64,000 nucleotides of DNA. It comes from Dermatobacter hominis (GTDB lineage Bacteria > Actinomycetota > Acidimicrobiia > Acidimicrobiales > Microtrichaceae). Positions 52,821-61,365 of this stretch are shown here, piece after piece. The stretch covers positions 3,286,001-3,350,000 of the forward strand of contig NZ_CP085840.1 of NCBI RefSeq assembly GCF_020715685.1. Reading direction: 5' to 3'. How positions within the stretch are numbered: position 1 is the first letter of the stretch; each line of letters starts with the position of its first letter. The notes under the pieces were generated by a model. That model was given only the letters and a program-made list of their open reading frames with translations. It searched no databases and had not been told where the DNA came from. A program made the position numbers and the translations under genes.

Positions 52821-53480
52821 TCAGCCGACCAGCGCCAGGAACTCGTCCATCGCGGCGTCGACGCCGTCGTGGTCGCCCGTCGCCAGCAGGTCGAGGAGGA
52901 GCCCGCGGCTGACGGCGACCCCGAGGCGGGCCCGGGCCCGGGCCGTGGCGCGGTCGACGCCCTCGTCCTCGAGGAGGGAGGCGACCGGATCGACCCAGCT
53001 GTCGACGATGCCGTCGAGGAACTCCTCGCCCCACGGCGCACCGAGCAGCGCCTGGGAGTAGAGCTCGAAGAAGAGGCGCTCCAGCGGCGCGAGGGCGGGG
53101 TCGGCCAGCCGGTCCCAGAACACCCGGCCGACCGCGGTGCGGTCGAGGGCAGCCCGGGTGATCGGGGGCTGGTCGGCGTCGGTGAGGTCGACCAGCGCGC
53201 CGAGCTGGCGACGTTCGACCTCGTGCACGACGGCGACGAGCAGCTGCTCCCGCGACCCGAAGTGGTGCAACAGCATCCGGTGGCTCGTGCCCACGCCCTT
53301 CGCCAGGGTCCGGAGGCTCGTGTCCGCCAGGCCGTGCTCGCCGCCGTAGGCGATGACGGCGTCGAGCAGGCGGTCCCGGGGCGTCGCCGCGCCGTCGCGC
53401 ACGACCGGGTCGGAGCCGCCGGCCGGGCCGTCCGTCGGGGCGTCGGGTGAGGCGTCGGGTGAGGCGTCGGTGGTCGACAT
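52821..53480 (-). CDS. TetR/AcrR-family regulator
   Basis: A 219-residue TetR protein. The helix-turn-helix TSLRTLAKGVGTSHRMLLHHFGSREQL lies at about residues 55-81. The N-terminus has a DASP/DAPTDG repeat and is probably unstructured. The ATG is at 53480; the longer open frame upstream is antisense to the SRPBCC gene. An 18-bp perfect palindrome begins at the second base of the start codon, so the protein likely represses itself and the divergent SRPBCC gene. A leaderless mRNA is plausible given the operator position. Confidence 0.9.
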   Translation of the reverse strand: MSTTDASPDASPDAPTDGPAGGSDPVVRDGAATPRDRLLDAVIAYGGEHGLADTSLRTLAKGVGTSHRMLLHHFGSREQLLVAVVHEVERRQLGALVDLTDADQPPITRAALDRTAVGRVFWDRLADPALAPLERLFFELYSQALLGAPWGEEFLDGIVDSWVDPVASLLEDEGVDRATARARARLGVAVSRGLLLDLLATGDHDGVDAAMDEFLALVG

Positions 53481-53496
53481 GTACCAAATGGTACAT
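53479..53496. promoter_or_regulatory. Perfect palindromic operator at the TetR/SRPBCC promoter
   Basis: ATGTACCA, AA, TGGTACAT: 8-bp exact arms with a 2-bp spacer. It overlaps the TetR start codon and lies 22 bp upstream of the SRPBCC ATG, in an AT-rich island that stands out from the GC-rich surroundings. It is most likely the binding site of the adjacent TetR. Confidence 0.75.
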
Positions 53497-53517
53497 CGAC
53501 GTGGTAAGGTCGCGGAC

Positions 53518-53976
53518 ATGGAGTACGAGCGCAGCATGCGGATCGAGGCACCCGCCGACGTCGTGTGGCGGGTGATGTCCGACGTCGAGCGGTGGCACAC
53601 CTGGACGGCGTCGATCGAGTCGATCGAGATCACCGGTCCCGGTGACGCCGAGAGCGGCGCGCCGCTCGGGTCGGGCGGCACGGCGATCGTCCGGCAGCCG
53701 GGCTTCCCGAAGGCCGAGTGGACGGTCACCGAGTGGCGGCCCGGGCGCTCGTTCACGTGGGAGTCGCCCGCACCGGGCGTGCGGTCCGTCGGCATCCACT
53801 CGGTCGAACCCGATGGCGACGCCGCCTCGACCGCCACCCTGACGATCCGCCAGACCGGTGTCCTCGGGCCGCTGATCGGCCTGCTGTTCGGCCGGCGGTC
53901 CCGCCGCTACGTCGACCTCGAGGCCGACGGCCTCACGGCGCGCGCCGAGGAGCTCGCCCGCACCGCGTCGCGGTGA
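53518..53976 (+). CDS. SRPBCC-family (polyketide cyclase-like) protein
   Basis: A 152-residue START/SRPBCC fold. RSMRIEAPADVVWRVMSDVERWHTWTASIESIE is the usual N-terminal strand-helix block, and GRSFTWESPAPGVRS and TATLTIRQTG continue the curved sheet. Such proteins bind hydrophobic ligands. It is preceded by AAGG. It is divergent from a TetR gene that shares a palindrome with it, so the ligand of one may be the inducer of the other. Confidence 0.88.
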   Translation: MEYERSMRIEAPADVVWRVMSDVERWHTWTASIESIEITGPGDAESGAPLGSGGTAIVRQPGFPKAEWTVTEWRPGRSFTWESPAPGVRSVGIHSVEPDGDAASTATLTIRQTGVLGPLIGLLFGRRSRRYVDLEADGLTARAEELARTASR

Positions 53977-53991
53977 GCGGCGGCGGCGCCG

Positions 53992-55563
53992 TCAGTTGAC
54001 CTGCCGCTCGCGCCCCTCCCAGTAGGGCGCGCGCAGCTTGTACTTCTGGAGCTTCCCGGTGGCGGTGCGCTCGAGCGCGTCGCGGACCTCGACCGAGGTC
54101 GGGCACTTGTAGTGCGCGAGCCGGTCGCGGCAGTGCGCGATGAGGGCCTGCTCGACCTCGTCCCCGTCGGCCGCCGCCAGGTCGGACGACGGGTCGAGCA
54201 CGACGAGCGCGGTCACCGTCTCACCCCAGCGCTCGCTCGGGATGCCGATCACGGCGGCCTCCGTGACCGCGGGGTGCGAGAACAGCGCGTCCTCGACCTC
54301 GATCGAGCTGACGTTCTCGCCCCCGGAGATGATGACGTCCTTCTTGCGGTCGACGATCGTGACGTAGCGGTCCTCGTCGATCACCGCGCCGTCGCCCGTG
54401 TGGAACCAGCCGCCCTCGAGCGCCTCGGCGGTGGCGTCGGGCTGCTCCCAGTAGCTCTTCAGGATGACGTTGCCCCGGGCGAGCAGCTCACCCTCGTCAT
54501 CTGTGCGCAGCCGGATGCCGAGCGCCGGCGCGCCGGCCCGCGACAGCTTCTTCGCCCGCTCGCCGGGCGTGAGGTCGTCCCACTCCTCGCGCGCGCGGTT
54601 CATGGTGAGCAGCGGCGCCGTCTCGGTCAGCCCGTAGATCTGGATGAACTCCCAGCCCAGCTCGGTCTCGACGCGCTCGATGATCGCGGTGGGCGGCGGG
54701 GCGCCGGCGACGACGATGCGGACCCGGTCGCGGCCGGGGGTCTCGCCCTCCCAGCTCGCCGCCGCCTCGAGCGTCATGGCCACGACCGCAGGTGCGCCGC
54801 ACATCAGCGTGACGCCGTGCTCGGCGACCCGGCGCAGGATCTCGGTGCCGTCGACCTTGCGCAGGACGACCTGCCGCACGCCCATGCCGGCCGTCGCGAA
54901 GGGCATGCCCCAGCCGTTGCAGTGGAACATCGGCAGCGTGTGGAGGTAGACGTCGCGGTCGCTCACGCCCGCCTGCCAGCCGAACGTCGCGGCGTTGACC
55001 CACAGGTTCCGGTGGGTCATCTCGACGCCCTTGGGCCGGGCGGTGGTGCCCGACGTGTAGTTGATCGTGGCGGTGGCGTCCTCGTCGGGCTCCCACGGCG
55101 CGGCCTCGAGGTCGTGGCGGTAGAGCAACTCGTCGGTCTCGGCGCCGATCGTGAACCGCTTCGGCGCCGTCACCTCGGCGAGCGCCTCCTCGAGCTCCGG
55201 GTCGACGAGCAGCACGTCGGCACCGCTGTGCTCGACGATGTAGGAGACCTCCGCGGGCGAGAGCCGGAAGTTGACCGGCACGGCGATCCGGCCCGACGCC
55301 GGGGCCCCGTACAGCAGGGTCAGGAGGCGCGCCGAGTTCTGCGACACCATCGCGACCCGGCCGCCCTGCGGCACGCCGAGCGACTCGAGCCCGGCGGCGA
55401 GGGCGCGCGAGCGGTCGGCCAGCGCCGCGTACGTCAGCGGGCCGCCGTCGGGCGCGAGCAGCGGGGGCGCCGGCTGGTCGGGCTCGTCGACCACGCCGAC
55501 CCGCCGTCCGTAGACGAGCTCGGCGCGCTCGATGTGGTCGCGGACGGTCAGCGGCACCTTCAT
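53992..55563 (-). CDS. Acyl-CoA synthetase (AMP-binding, FadD-like)
   Basis: A 523-residue adenylate-forming enzyme. P-loop-like INYTSGTTARPKGVEMTHRN is near residue 170, with the gate region FHCNGWG, the A5-type block IYGLTETAPL, GGWFHTGDGAVIDEDRYVTIVDRKKD and ISGGENVSSIEVEDAL. The C-terminal catalytic Lys is in RTATGKLQKYKLR. It likely activates a medium- or long-chain fatty, aromatic or steroid-derived acid; the substrate cannot be told. The start is ATG at 55563, overlapping the methyltransferase stop (ATGA). Confidence 0.92.
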   Translation of the reverse strand: MKVPLTVRDHIERAELVYGRRVGVVDEPDQPAPPLLAPDGGPLTYAALADRSRALAAGLESLGVPQGGRVAMVSQNSARLLTLLYGAPASGRIAVPVNFRLSPAEVSYIVEHSGADVLLVDPELEEALAEVTAPKRFTIGAETDELLYRHDLEAAPWEPDEDATATINYTSGTTARPKGVEMTHRNLWVNAATFGWQAGVSDRDVYLHTLPMFHCNGWGMPFATAGMGVRQVVLRKVDGTEILRRVAEHGVTLMCGAPAVVAMTLEAAASWEGETPGRDRVRIVVAGAPPPTAIIERVETELGWEFIQIYGLTETAPLLTMNRAREEWDDLTPGERAKKLSRAGAPALGIRLRTDDEGELLARGNVILKSYWEQPDATAEALEGGWFHTGDGAVIDEDRYVTIVDRKKDVIISGGENVSSIEVEDALFSHPAVTEAAVIGIPSERWGETVTALVVLDPSSDLAAADGDEVEQALIAHCRDRLAHYKCPTSVEVRDALERTATGKLQKYKLRAPYWEGRERQVN

Positions 55564-56207
55564 TCGTGCTCCTCCTCGGGCGCGGGATCGGTCGGCGGGT
55601 TGGTGGCCGTGCCGTAGGAGAAGTAGCACCACGGCTTCGGTCCCTTGACGTAGCGGGCGGTGATGTCGACGTCGGTGAAGCCGGCCTCGGCGAGCATCTC
55701 ACCGGCGTCCCGGGTCAGATGGCACCCGCCCGCGAATCGGCGCTGCCACGGCTCGATGCGGACCTGCCAACGGGCGACGCCGGGGTCGGGCGCCGCGCCG
55801 TGTTCGAGCACGTGGAGCGTCGCTCCCGGCTTCAGCACGCGGCGCAGCTCGGCGAGCGCCAGCATCGGGTCGGGGATCGTGCACAGCGTGAACGTCGACA
55901 GCCCGGCGTCGCAGCTGCGGTCGGGGAGCGGGAGCCGTTGGCCGTCGAGGCCGACGTGCTCGACCGGGACGGTGCTCGCGTCGATCCGCTCCCGGGCCAG
56001 CTCGCGCGACCGCAGCGACGGCTCGACCGCCCACACCTTGGTCACGGCGGCCGGGTACAGCGGCACGTTCAGCCCGGTGCCGAAGCCGATCTCGACGACC
56101 TCGCCGTGGAGGCCCTCGATCGCCCTGGCGCGGTAGCGCTCCATGCCCTTCGCGCCGCACGTCAGGTCGACCAGCCGGGGGAGCACCCGGTCCTCGTACA
56201 CACCCAC
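55560..56207 (-). CDS. Class I SAM-dependent methyltransferase
   Basis: A 215-residue methyltransferase. Motif I VVEIGFGTGLNVPLY lies near residue 37, an acidic residue (AVEPS) ends strand 2, and TFTLCTIPDPMLALAELRRVLKPGATLHVLEH carries motifs IV to VI. The C-terminal GGCHLTRDAGEMLAEAGF and KGPKPWCYFSYG recall phospholipid- or ubiquinone-type methyltransferases. The start is GTG at 56207. It is in an operon with the downstream acyl-CoA synthetase (4-bp overlap), suggesting a lipid substrate. Confidence 0.88.
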   Translation of the reverse strand: MGVYEDRVLPRLVDLTCGAKGMERYRARAIEGLHGEVVEIGFGTGLNVPLYPAAVTKVWAVEPSLRSRELARERIDASTVPVEHVGLDGQRLPLPDRSCDAGLSTFTLCTIPDPMLALAELRRVLKPGATLHVLEHGAAPDPGVARWQVRIEPWQRRFAGGCHLTRDAGEMLAEAGFTDVDITARYVKGPKPWCYFSYGTATNPPTDPAPEEEHE

Positions 56208-56304
56208 GTCGCGACCCTACGGGACCGGCCCGGTGCGCTGCCGGGGCGACCGTCGAGGTGCGGATGAGGACGGGGAGCCCGCCGCACCGGCAGACTGTCG
56301 GGCC

Positions 56305-57900
56305 ATGTTCGCACCGCCGTCCCGCCGCTCCCCGCGCCCCGCCGTGGCCGGCGCCCTGCTCGCCCTGCTCGCCGCGTCGTCGGTCCTCGTGGCCTGCTCG
56401 GGCGGCGCCGACGACGACGCCTCGCCGACCACCAGCGAGGCCCTCCCGTCGACCGGTGCACTCGTCGAGCTCCGACCGCTGCACGTGGCCGAGCAGCGCA
56501 TCGTCGACGACCGGGGTCGCCAGGTCCTGCTGCGCGGGGCGAACGTGAACGCGCTCGGGGAGTACGCGCAGGCGGACGCGGACACCGAGCCCACCGCGCC
56601 GGTGACCGACGAGGACTGGGACGCCATGGCGGCCAACGGCTTCTCGGTCGTCCGGCTGATCATGTCGTGGTCGCGGCTCGAGCCGGAGCGTGGCACGGTC
56701 GACCAGGACTACGTCGCCGAGGTGCGGGAGGCGGTCGAGGCGGCGAACGACCGTGGCATCTACGTCGTGCTCGATGTGCACCAGGACGCCTGGGGCATGG
56801 CGTCGGCCACGCCCGAGGGAACCGCCTGCCCGGCCGGGACCGAGCCGTCGATCGGGTGGGACGGTGCGCCGGAGTGGGCGACGATCACCGACGGCGCCAC
56901 CACGTGCCGGGCACCCGGCAGCGAGCGCGAGAGCGCCCCGGCCGTGCAGGCCGCCTTCGCCAACCTCTACGCGAACACCGACGGCATCGCGGACCGGCTG
57001 ACCGAGGTCTGGGCCACGATCGCCGAGGAGTTCGCCGACGTGCCCGGCGTCGCCGGCTACGACCTCATCAACGAGCCGAACGCGGTGGCGCCGCAGGAGC
57101 AGAACCAGGTCGCGTACAGCCAGTGGATCCAGCGGACGATCGACGCGATCCGAGCGGCGGAGGCGGGGGCGGGCGAGCGGGCCGCCCCCAAGCCCGTGTT
57201 CGCCGAGCCGCTGCAGCTGTACCCCCTGCCGTACAACGCGCTGTTGTCGCAGTACATCCAGGACCCGAACCTCGTGTTCGCCCCGCACAACTACGCGGAG
57301 TCGATCAACGACATCCTCACGGTCGAGCAGACGTTCGCGATCGACCAGCAGGGAGCGGACGACCTGCACGCGGCGCTCTGGATCGGGGAGTACGGCTTCT
57401 GGGACACGAGCGCCGAGACGCTCGAGGTGGCCACCCGCTACGCGGCCGAGGAGGATCGTCGGGTGGTCGGCGGCACGTGGTGGCAGTGGCGCCAGACGTG
57501 CGGCGACCCGCACTCGGTCGGGGGCCCGGGCGTCCCCGCCACCGCAGACCAGGTCCACCTGATCACGCGGGACTGCACCGCCGACGACGGTGGGTTCGAC
57601 ACGGACCTCCGCGCCACCACGGAGTTCCTCCGGATCCTCGGGCGCGCCTTCCCGCGCGCCGCGCCGGGGCACATCTCCTCGCTCGCGAGCCAGCCGGGCT
57701 CGGGTGGGCTCACCGTCCAGGGTGCCGGTGCAGAGGCCGGTGGCCAGCTCGTCGTGTGGCTGCCCGACGTCGAGGGTGCGGCCGACGCCCAGCCGACCAC
57801 GACGACCGGGCTGGAGGACGTGACGATGCAGGCCGTGCGGGGTGGACGTGTCCTCACCGCGAACGCGACCGGTGGCGACTGGACCCTGGTGGTCGTGTGA
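56305..57900 (+). CDS. GH5-family glycoside hydrolase lipoprotein (endoglycoceramidase-like)
   Basis: A 531-residue protein from ATG 56305. The signal peptide ends in lipobox LVAC. The TIM-barrel domain starts at LLRGANVNALGEYAQ and contains VVRLIMSWSRLEP and VVLDVHQDAWGM. The acid/base Glu is in DLINEPN (E257) and the nucleophile Glu in WIGEYGFW (E362). A C-terminal beta domain begins near residue 450. The VHQD segment and the long loops resemble endoglycoceramidase-type GH5 enzymes, though other beta-glucanases cannot be excluded. It is coupled by GTGA overlap to a membrane protein. Confidence 0.87.
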   Translation: MFAPPSRRSPRPAVAGALLALLAASSVLVACSGGADDDASPTTSEALPSTGALVELRPLHVAEQRIVDDRGRQVLLRGANVNALGEYAQADADTEPTAPVTDEDWDAMAANGFSVVRLIMSWSRLEPERGTVDQDYVAEVREAVEAANDRGIYVVLDVHQDAWGMASATPEGTACPAGTEPSIGWDGAPEWATITDGATTCRAPGSERESAPAVQAAFANLYANTDGIADRLTEVWATIAEEFADVPGVAGYDLINEPNAVAPQEQNQVAYSQWIQRTIDAIRAAEAGAGERAAPKPVFAEPLQLYPLPYNALLSQYIQDPNLVFAPHNYAESINDILTVEQTFAIDQQGADDLHAALWIGEYGFWDTSAETLEVATRYAAEEDRRVVGGTWWQWRQTCGDPHSVGGPGVPATADQVHLITRDCTADDGGFDTDLRATTEFLRILGRAFPRAAPGHISSLASQPGSGGLTVQGAGAEAGGQLVVWLPDVEGAADAQPTTTTGLEDVTMQAVRGGRVLTANATGGDWTLVVV

Positions 57901-58784
57901 CCGGGACGGCGCCGCCCGGGGACCCGGCGTCGCCCGCCCCACGCTCCGGTGCGCCGACGGGCCCCGGCGGCGCGGACGTGCCGGTCGCCGCGCCCGCGGG
58001 CTGGACGATCGAGTCGACCCGGGGACTGGGTCCCTTCACCACGCGCATCGTGTACCGCCTCGCCGACGGGACCCGACGCATCTGGCGGTCCCGTGACCAT
58101 CGAAAGGGCCTCGACCGCCCGGGGGTGCCGACGCGGACGTGGTGGATCGCGGTGCTGTTCTGCATCGGCTCGACCTGCTTCACCGTCGGGCCGCTGCCGG
58201 TCTACGAGCAGTGGGTCGGCGCCCGCTGGGTCGGTCTGACGTTCTTCGTCGGCTCGATCTTCTTCACCTCGGCGTCGTACCTGTGCTTCGTCGAGGCGTG
58301 CAACGCGCCCGACGCGGTCGTCACCGACGGGACGAAGCACCACGGGCCCCTGAAGCTCGTGTCGTGGCGACCGCACTCGATCGACTGGTGGTCGACCGGC
58401 GTGCAGCTGGTCGGGACCGTCTACTTCAACGTGATGACGTTCCTCGCCATGTACGACAACTGGGACGTGCACCAGGAGAACCGCCTGGTCTGGCGCCCCG
58501 ATGCGATCGGTTCGATCTGCTTCCTCATCGCCAGCTACCTGGCGTGGGCCGAGGTGTGCCACTCCGCCGGCCGCCTGCGGTTCCGGGACCTGTCGTGGTG
58601 GGTCGTCGTGCTGAACCTCGCCGGCTCGGTCTTCTTCGGCCTCTCCGCGATCGGGGCCTACACCCTGCCTTCGAGCGGAGAGGTCGTGGACCTCTGGCTC
58701 GACAACGCCGGCACCGTCCTCGGCGGCATCTGCTTCTTCATCGCCGCGGCGATGCTCGTCCCCGAGGCCCGCACCGACCGCTGA
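57897..58784 (+). CDS. Integral membrane protein with YrhK-like repeats
   Basis: A 295-residue protein from GTG 57897. A Pro/Gly-rich N-terminus and a soluble segment (TTRIVYRLADGTRRIWRSRDHRKG) are followed by six or seven transmembrane helices. The helices include repeated patterns FFVGSIFFTSASYLCFVEACNA, SICFLIASYLAWAEVCH and GGICFFIAAAMLVPEA, as in YrhK-like proteins. The repeats suggest internal duplication. It overlaps the GH5 lipoprotein gene by 4 bp. Function is unknown; a link to the hydrolase is inferred from coupling only. Confidence 0.78.
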   Translation: MTGTAPPGDPASPAPRSGAPTGPGGADVPVAAPAGWTIESTRGLGPFTTRIVYRLADGTRRIWRSRDHRKGLDRPGVPTRTWWIAVLFCIGSTCFTVGPLPVYEQWVGARWVGLTFFVGSIFFTSASYLCFVEACNAPDAVVTDGTKHHGPLKLVSWRPHSIDWWSTGVQLVGTVYFNVMTFLAMYDNWDVHQENRLVWRPDAIGSICFLIASYLAWAEVCHSAGRLRFRDLSWWVVVLNLAGSVFFGLSAIGAYTLPSSGEVVDLWLDNAGTVLGGICFFIAAAMLVPEARTDR

Positions 58785-58878
58785 CGCGTGGATCGGACCG
58801 GCCGCGCCGGGCGTGCGGGGGCGTGACGCCCGTCGGCCGACTTCCTGCCGGCGGCCCCGGTCGCCTTGACTGGTCGTC

Positions 58879-60132
58879 GTGACCGAGCGGCGCGACGTCC
58901 TGGTGATCGGCGGCGGACCCGCCGGCGCGGCCGTGGCGATCCGCGCGGCCGCCGGGGGCGCCCGGGTCACGGTGTTCGAGAAGGGTCGCCCGGGCCGGGA
59001 CAAGATCTGCGGCGACGGTCTCACCCCGAGAGCGGTGCGGGCGCTCGAGACGCTCGACGTCGGGCTCGACGACGCCCACCGCATCGACGGCCTGCGGATG
59101 ATCGCCAACGACACCGTCCGCCAGATGGACTGGCCCGGCATCGCGCCGTTCCCGGCGCACGGCGCGGTCTGGCCGCGGCGGCGCCTCGACGAGCGGCTGA
59201 TGGAGCTGGCGGGCAAGGCGGGCGCGGAGCTGCTCTGGGAGCACGAGGCGCTCCCGACCGTCGTCGAGCGACCAGGCGCGCTGCCGAACCGCGCGACCGG
59301 CGTCGTGTCCACCGGTCCCGACGGCGTCGAGCGCACCTGGACCGCACCGCTCGTCGTGCTGGCGACCGGTGCGCCGGGCGACGCGGCCCGGCGCCTCGGA
59401 GCCGAGCGCGTCCCGGACGAGACGTTCGGACTCGCGATCCGCACCTACGCCGAGTCGCCGCGCCACGCCGAGCGGTACCTCGAGGCCTGCCTCACGCTCC
59501 GGGACGAGTCCGGGACGCCGGTCCCCGGCTACGGCTGGATCTTCCCGGCCGGCGACGGGACGGTGAACATCGGCGTCGGCGCGCTGTCGACCATGAAGGG
59601 CTTCAAGAAGCTGAACCTGAACAAGCTCCAGGACAGCTACCGGGCGCTCGTCGGCGCCGACTGGGAGCTCGGTCCCGACCTCGAGCGGCCGCGAGCGTGG
59701 CGCCTGCCGATGAGCACGCTGCGGCGCTCCGGGCCGGGGTGGGTCGCGATCGGCGACGCCGCCGGCCTCGTGAACCCGATGAACGGCGAGGGGATCGACT
59801 ACGCGCTCGAGTCGGGCGTGCTCGCCGCCGACCTGTTCCTGGCCAACCCGACGTCGACACCGATCCGCTACGACGTCGAGGTCGGCGAGCGGTTCGACGC
59901 CTTCCTGCGGACCGGCCGGCGCTTCAGCTTCCTCATCGGGCACCCGTGGATCGTGCGCAACGGCCTGCGGGTCGCGGTCGGCACGCAGGCGGTCGCCGAG
60001 ATCACGCTCCAGGTGATGGGCAACCTCGTCGACGGCGACACCCCGGGTGCCGGCGGGTGGACGATGCGGGCGGCCGACCGCCTCCTCGCCGCGGCCGACC
60101 CGGTGCTGCGCCGCACGAGGGCAGCCGCCTGA
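58879..60132 (+). CDS. Geranylgeranyl reductase-family flavoprotein
   Basis: A 417-residue FAD enzyme. The Rossmann motif VLVIGGGPAGAAVAIRAA is at residues 7-24, with the family motif DKICGDGLTPRAV, then GYGWIFPAGDGTVNIGVG and WVAIGDAAGLVNPMNGEGIDYALESG. It is closest in layout to actinobacterial geranylgeranyl/menaquinone reductases (MenJ-like, about 408 aa), which saturate a prenyl double bond. The start is GTG at 58879. A role on polyprenyl or halogenated substrates is inferred from family. There is no membrane segment. Confidence 0.88.
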   Translation: MTERRDVLVIGGGPAGAAVAIRAAAGGARVTVFEKGRPGRDKICGDGLTPRAVRALETLDVGLDDAHRIDGLRMIANDTVRQMDWPGIAPFPAHGAVWPRRRLDERLMELAGKAGAELLWEHEALPTVVERPGALPNRATGVVSTGPDGVERTWTAPLVVLATGAPGDAARRLGAERVPDETFGLAIRTYAESPRHAERYLEACLTLRDESGTPVPGYGWIFPAGDGTVNIGVGALSTMKGFKKLNLNKLQDSYRALVGADWELGPDLERPRAWRLPMSTLRRSGPGWVAIGDAAGLVNPMNGEGIDYALESGVLAADLFLANPTSTPIRYDVEVGERFDAFLRTGRRFSFLIGHPWIVRNGLRVAVGTQAVAEITLQVMGNLVDGDTPGAGGWTMRAADRLLAAADPVLRRTRAAA

Positions 60133-60196
60133 CCGACCTCGGGGTGGGTGACATCCGCCCGCTCGTGGACGGCCGCCCCGGGCGTAACGTCGCAGC

Positions 60197-61051
60197 ATGA
60201 GCGACGCTCCCGGCCCCAACGACGCGCAGGCGGAGTACTGGGAGGACCGGTCCAGCTCGTGGATCGACTCCGAGGGCTGGTGGCTCACCGCCGTCGCCGG
60301 ACCGTTCGGCGCCGCCGCGCTCGACCGCCTCGAGGCGCAGCCCGGCGGCCGCTACCTCGACATCGGCTGCGGCACCGGACCCACGTCGATCGAGCTGGCC
60401 CGCCGGATCCAACCCGGAGGAGTGGTGGAGGGCGTCGACATCTCGCCGTCGATGATCGCCACCGCGCAGGCGCGGGCGGCCGATGCCGGCGTCGGGGGCA
60501 TCACGTTCCGGGTGGCGGACGTCCAGGTCGCGGAGCTCGGTGACCACCTGCTCGACGGCGTCGTGTCGCAGTTCGGCGTGATGTTCTTCGCCGACCCCAC
60601 TGCCGCGTTCACCAACGTGCGGGGCGGCATGCGGCCCGGGTCGAACCTGTCGTTCTGCTGCTGGCAGCAGCTGTTCTCGAACGAGTGGATGTTCGTGCCC
60701 GGCGCGGCGGCGATCGGCATCACGGGGTGGATGCCCGAACCGCTGGCGGACGGCGCGCCGGGGCCCTTCGGGCTGTGCGACGCGAACCGCATCGACACGG
60801 TCCTCGATGGGGCCGGCTTCCGCGACATCGACATCCTCGACGTCCGCGCCGAGGTGGTCGTTCCGGAGGAGCGGATCGATGACGCCGTCCGGAGCGTCTC
60901 GAGGATCGGTGCGGTGCGCGAGCAGGTCGAGCGCTTCCCCGACCAGCGCGAGGCGATCATCGACGCCGTGCGCAGCGAGCTCCACGACCGGCTCGACGGC
61001 GGCCACCTGACGCTGGCCTCCGCCGCCTGGGCGGTCCGCGCCACCGCCTGA
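60197..61051 (+). CDS. Class I SAM-dependent methyltransferase
   Basis: A 284-residue enzyme from ATG 60197. Motif I YLDIGCGTGPTSIELA is near residue 53 and GVDISPSMIATAQARA follows. DGVVSQFGVMFFADPTAAFTNVRGGMRPGSNLSF carries motifs IV-VI. The WxxQ segment (FCCWQQLFSNEW) is typical of methyltransferases acting on quinone or small lipophilic molecules. It follows the reductase gene with a 64-bp gap on the same strand, so both may modify one prenylated or quinone-like compound. Confidence 0.87.
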   Translation: MSDAPGPNDAQAEYWEDRSSSWIDSEGWWLTAVAGPFGAAALDRLEAQPGGRYLDIGCGTGPTSIELARRIQPGGVVEGVDISPSMIATAQARAADAGVGGITFRVADVQVAELGDHLLDGVVSQFGVMFFADPTAAFTNVRGGMRPGSNLSFCCWQQLFSNEWMFVPGAAAIGITGWMPEPLADGAPGPFGLCDANRIDTVLDGAGFRDIDILDVRAEVVVPEERIDDAVRSVSRIGAVREQVERFPDQREAIIDAVRSELHDRLDGGHLTLASAAWAVRATA

Positions 61052-61206
61052 CCGCCGGTCCGCCTCGTCCCGACCATCACGTTCCGGGCGCACCGCCTTC
61101 GGCAGAATGTCGGTGGACGGTCGCTCCGGGGGGATCACGAACCGTCCGCAGGGGGTCACATGGTGCTCCACGACGGCGCGATCCCGCCGATCACGGCGGT
61201 CGGCTG

Positions 61207-61365
61207 ATGGTCGTCGCCGTGCTCGTGTTCCTCGCCGGCAGCCTCGCGCTGTCGTGCTGCATCGGGACCTGCCTGTGCCGGGCCGAGGCGGCGGCGAGCC
61301 GACCGGCCGTGCCGCGACCGGTCGTCGAGCCGGTCACTCCGGAAGGCGATCCAGCACGTTGTTGA
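61207..61365 (+). CDS. Small Cys-rich membrane protein (52 aa), tentative
   Basis: ATG 61207 to TGA 61365. One transmembrane segment (residues 2-16, VVAVLVFLAGSLALS) is followed by CCIGTCLC and a Pro-rich tail. Third codon positions in the first two thirds are nearly all G or C. The start overlaps the TGA of a 15-codon ORF (61160-61207, preceded by AGGGGG), which would act as a coupling leader. It overlaps convergently the kinase gene end at 61334-61365. No family is recognised. Confidence 0.38.
   Translation: MVVAVLVFLAGSLALSCCIGTCLCRAEAAASRPAVPRPVVEPVTPEGDPARC

Noticed and set aside
58819-58831. Inverted repeat GGGCGT-G-ACGCCC before the reductase gene
   Set aside because: The arms are short and GC-only; such matches are expected by chance at this base composition.
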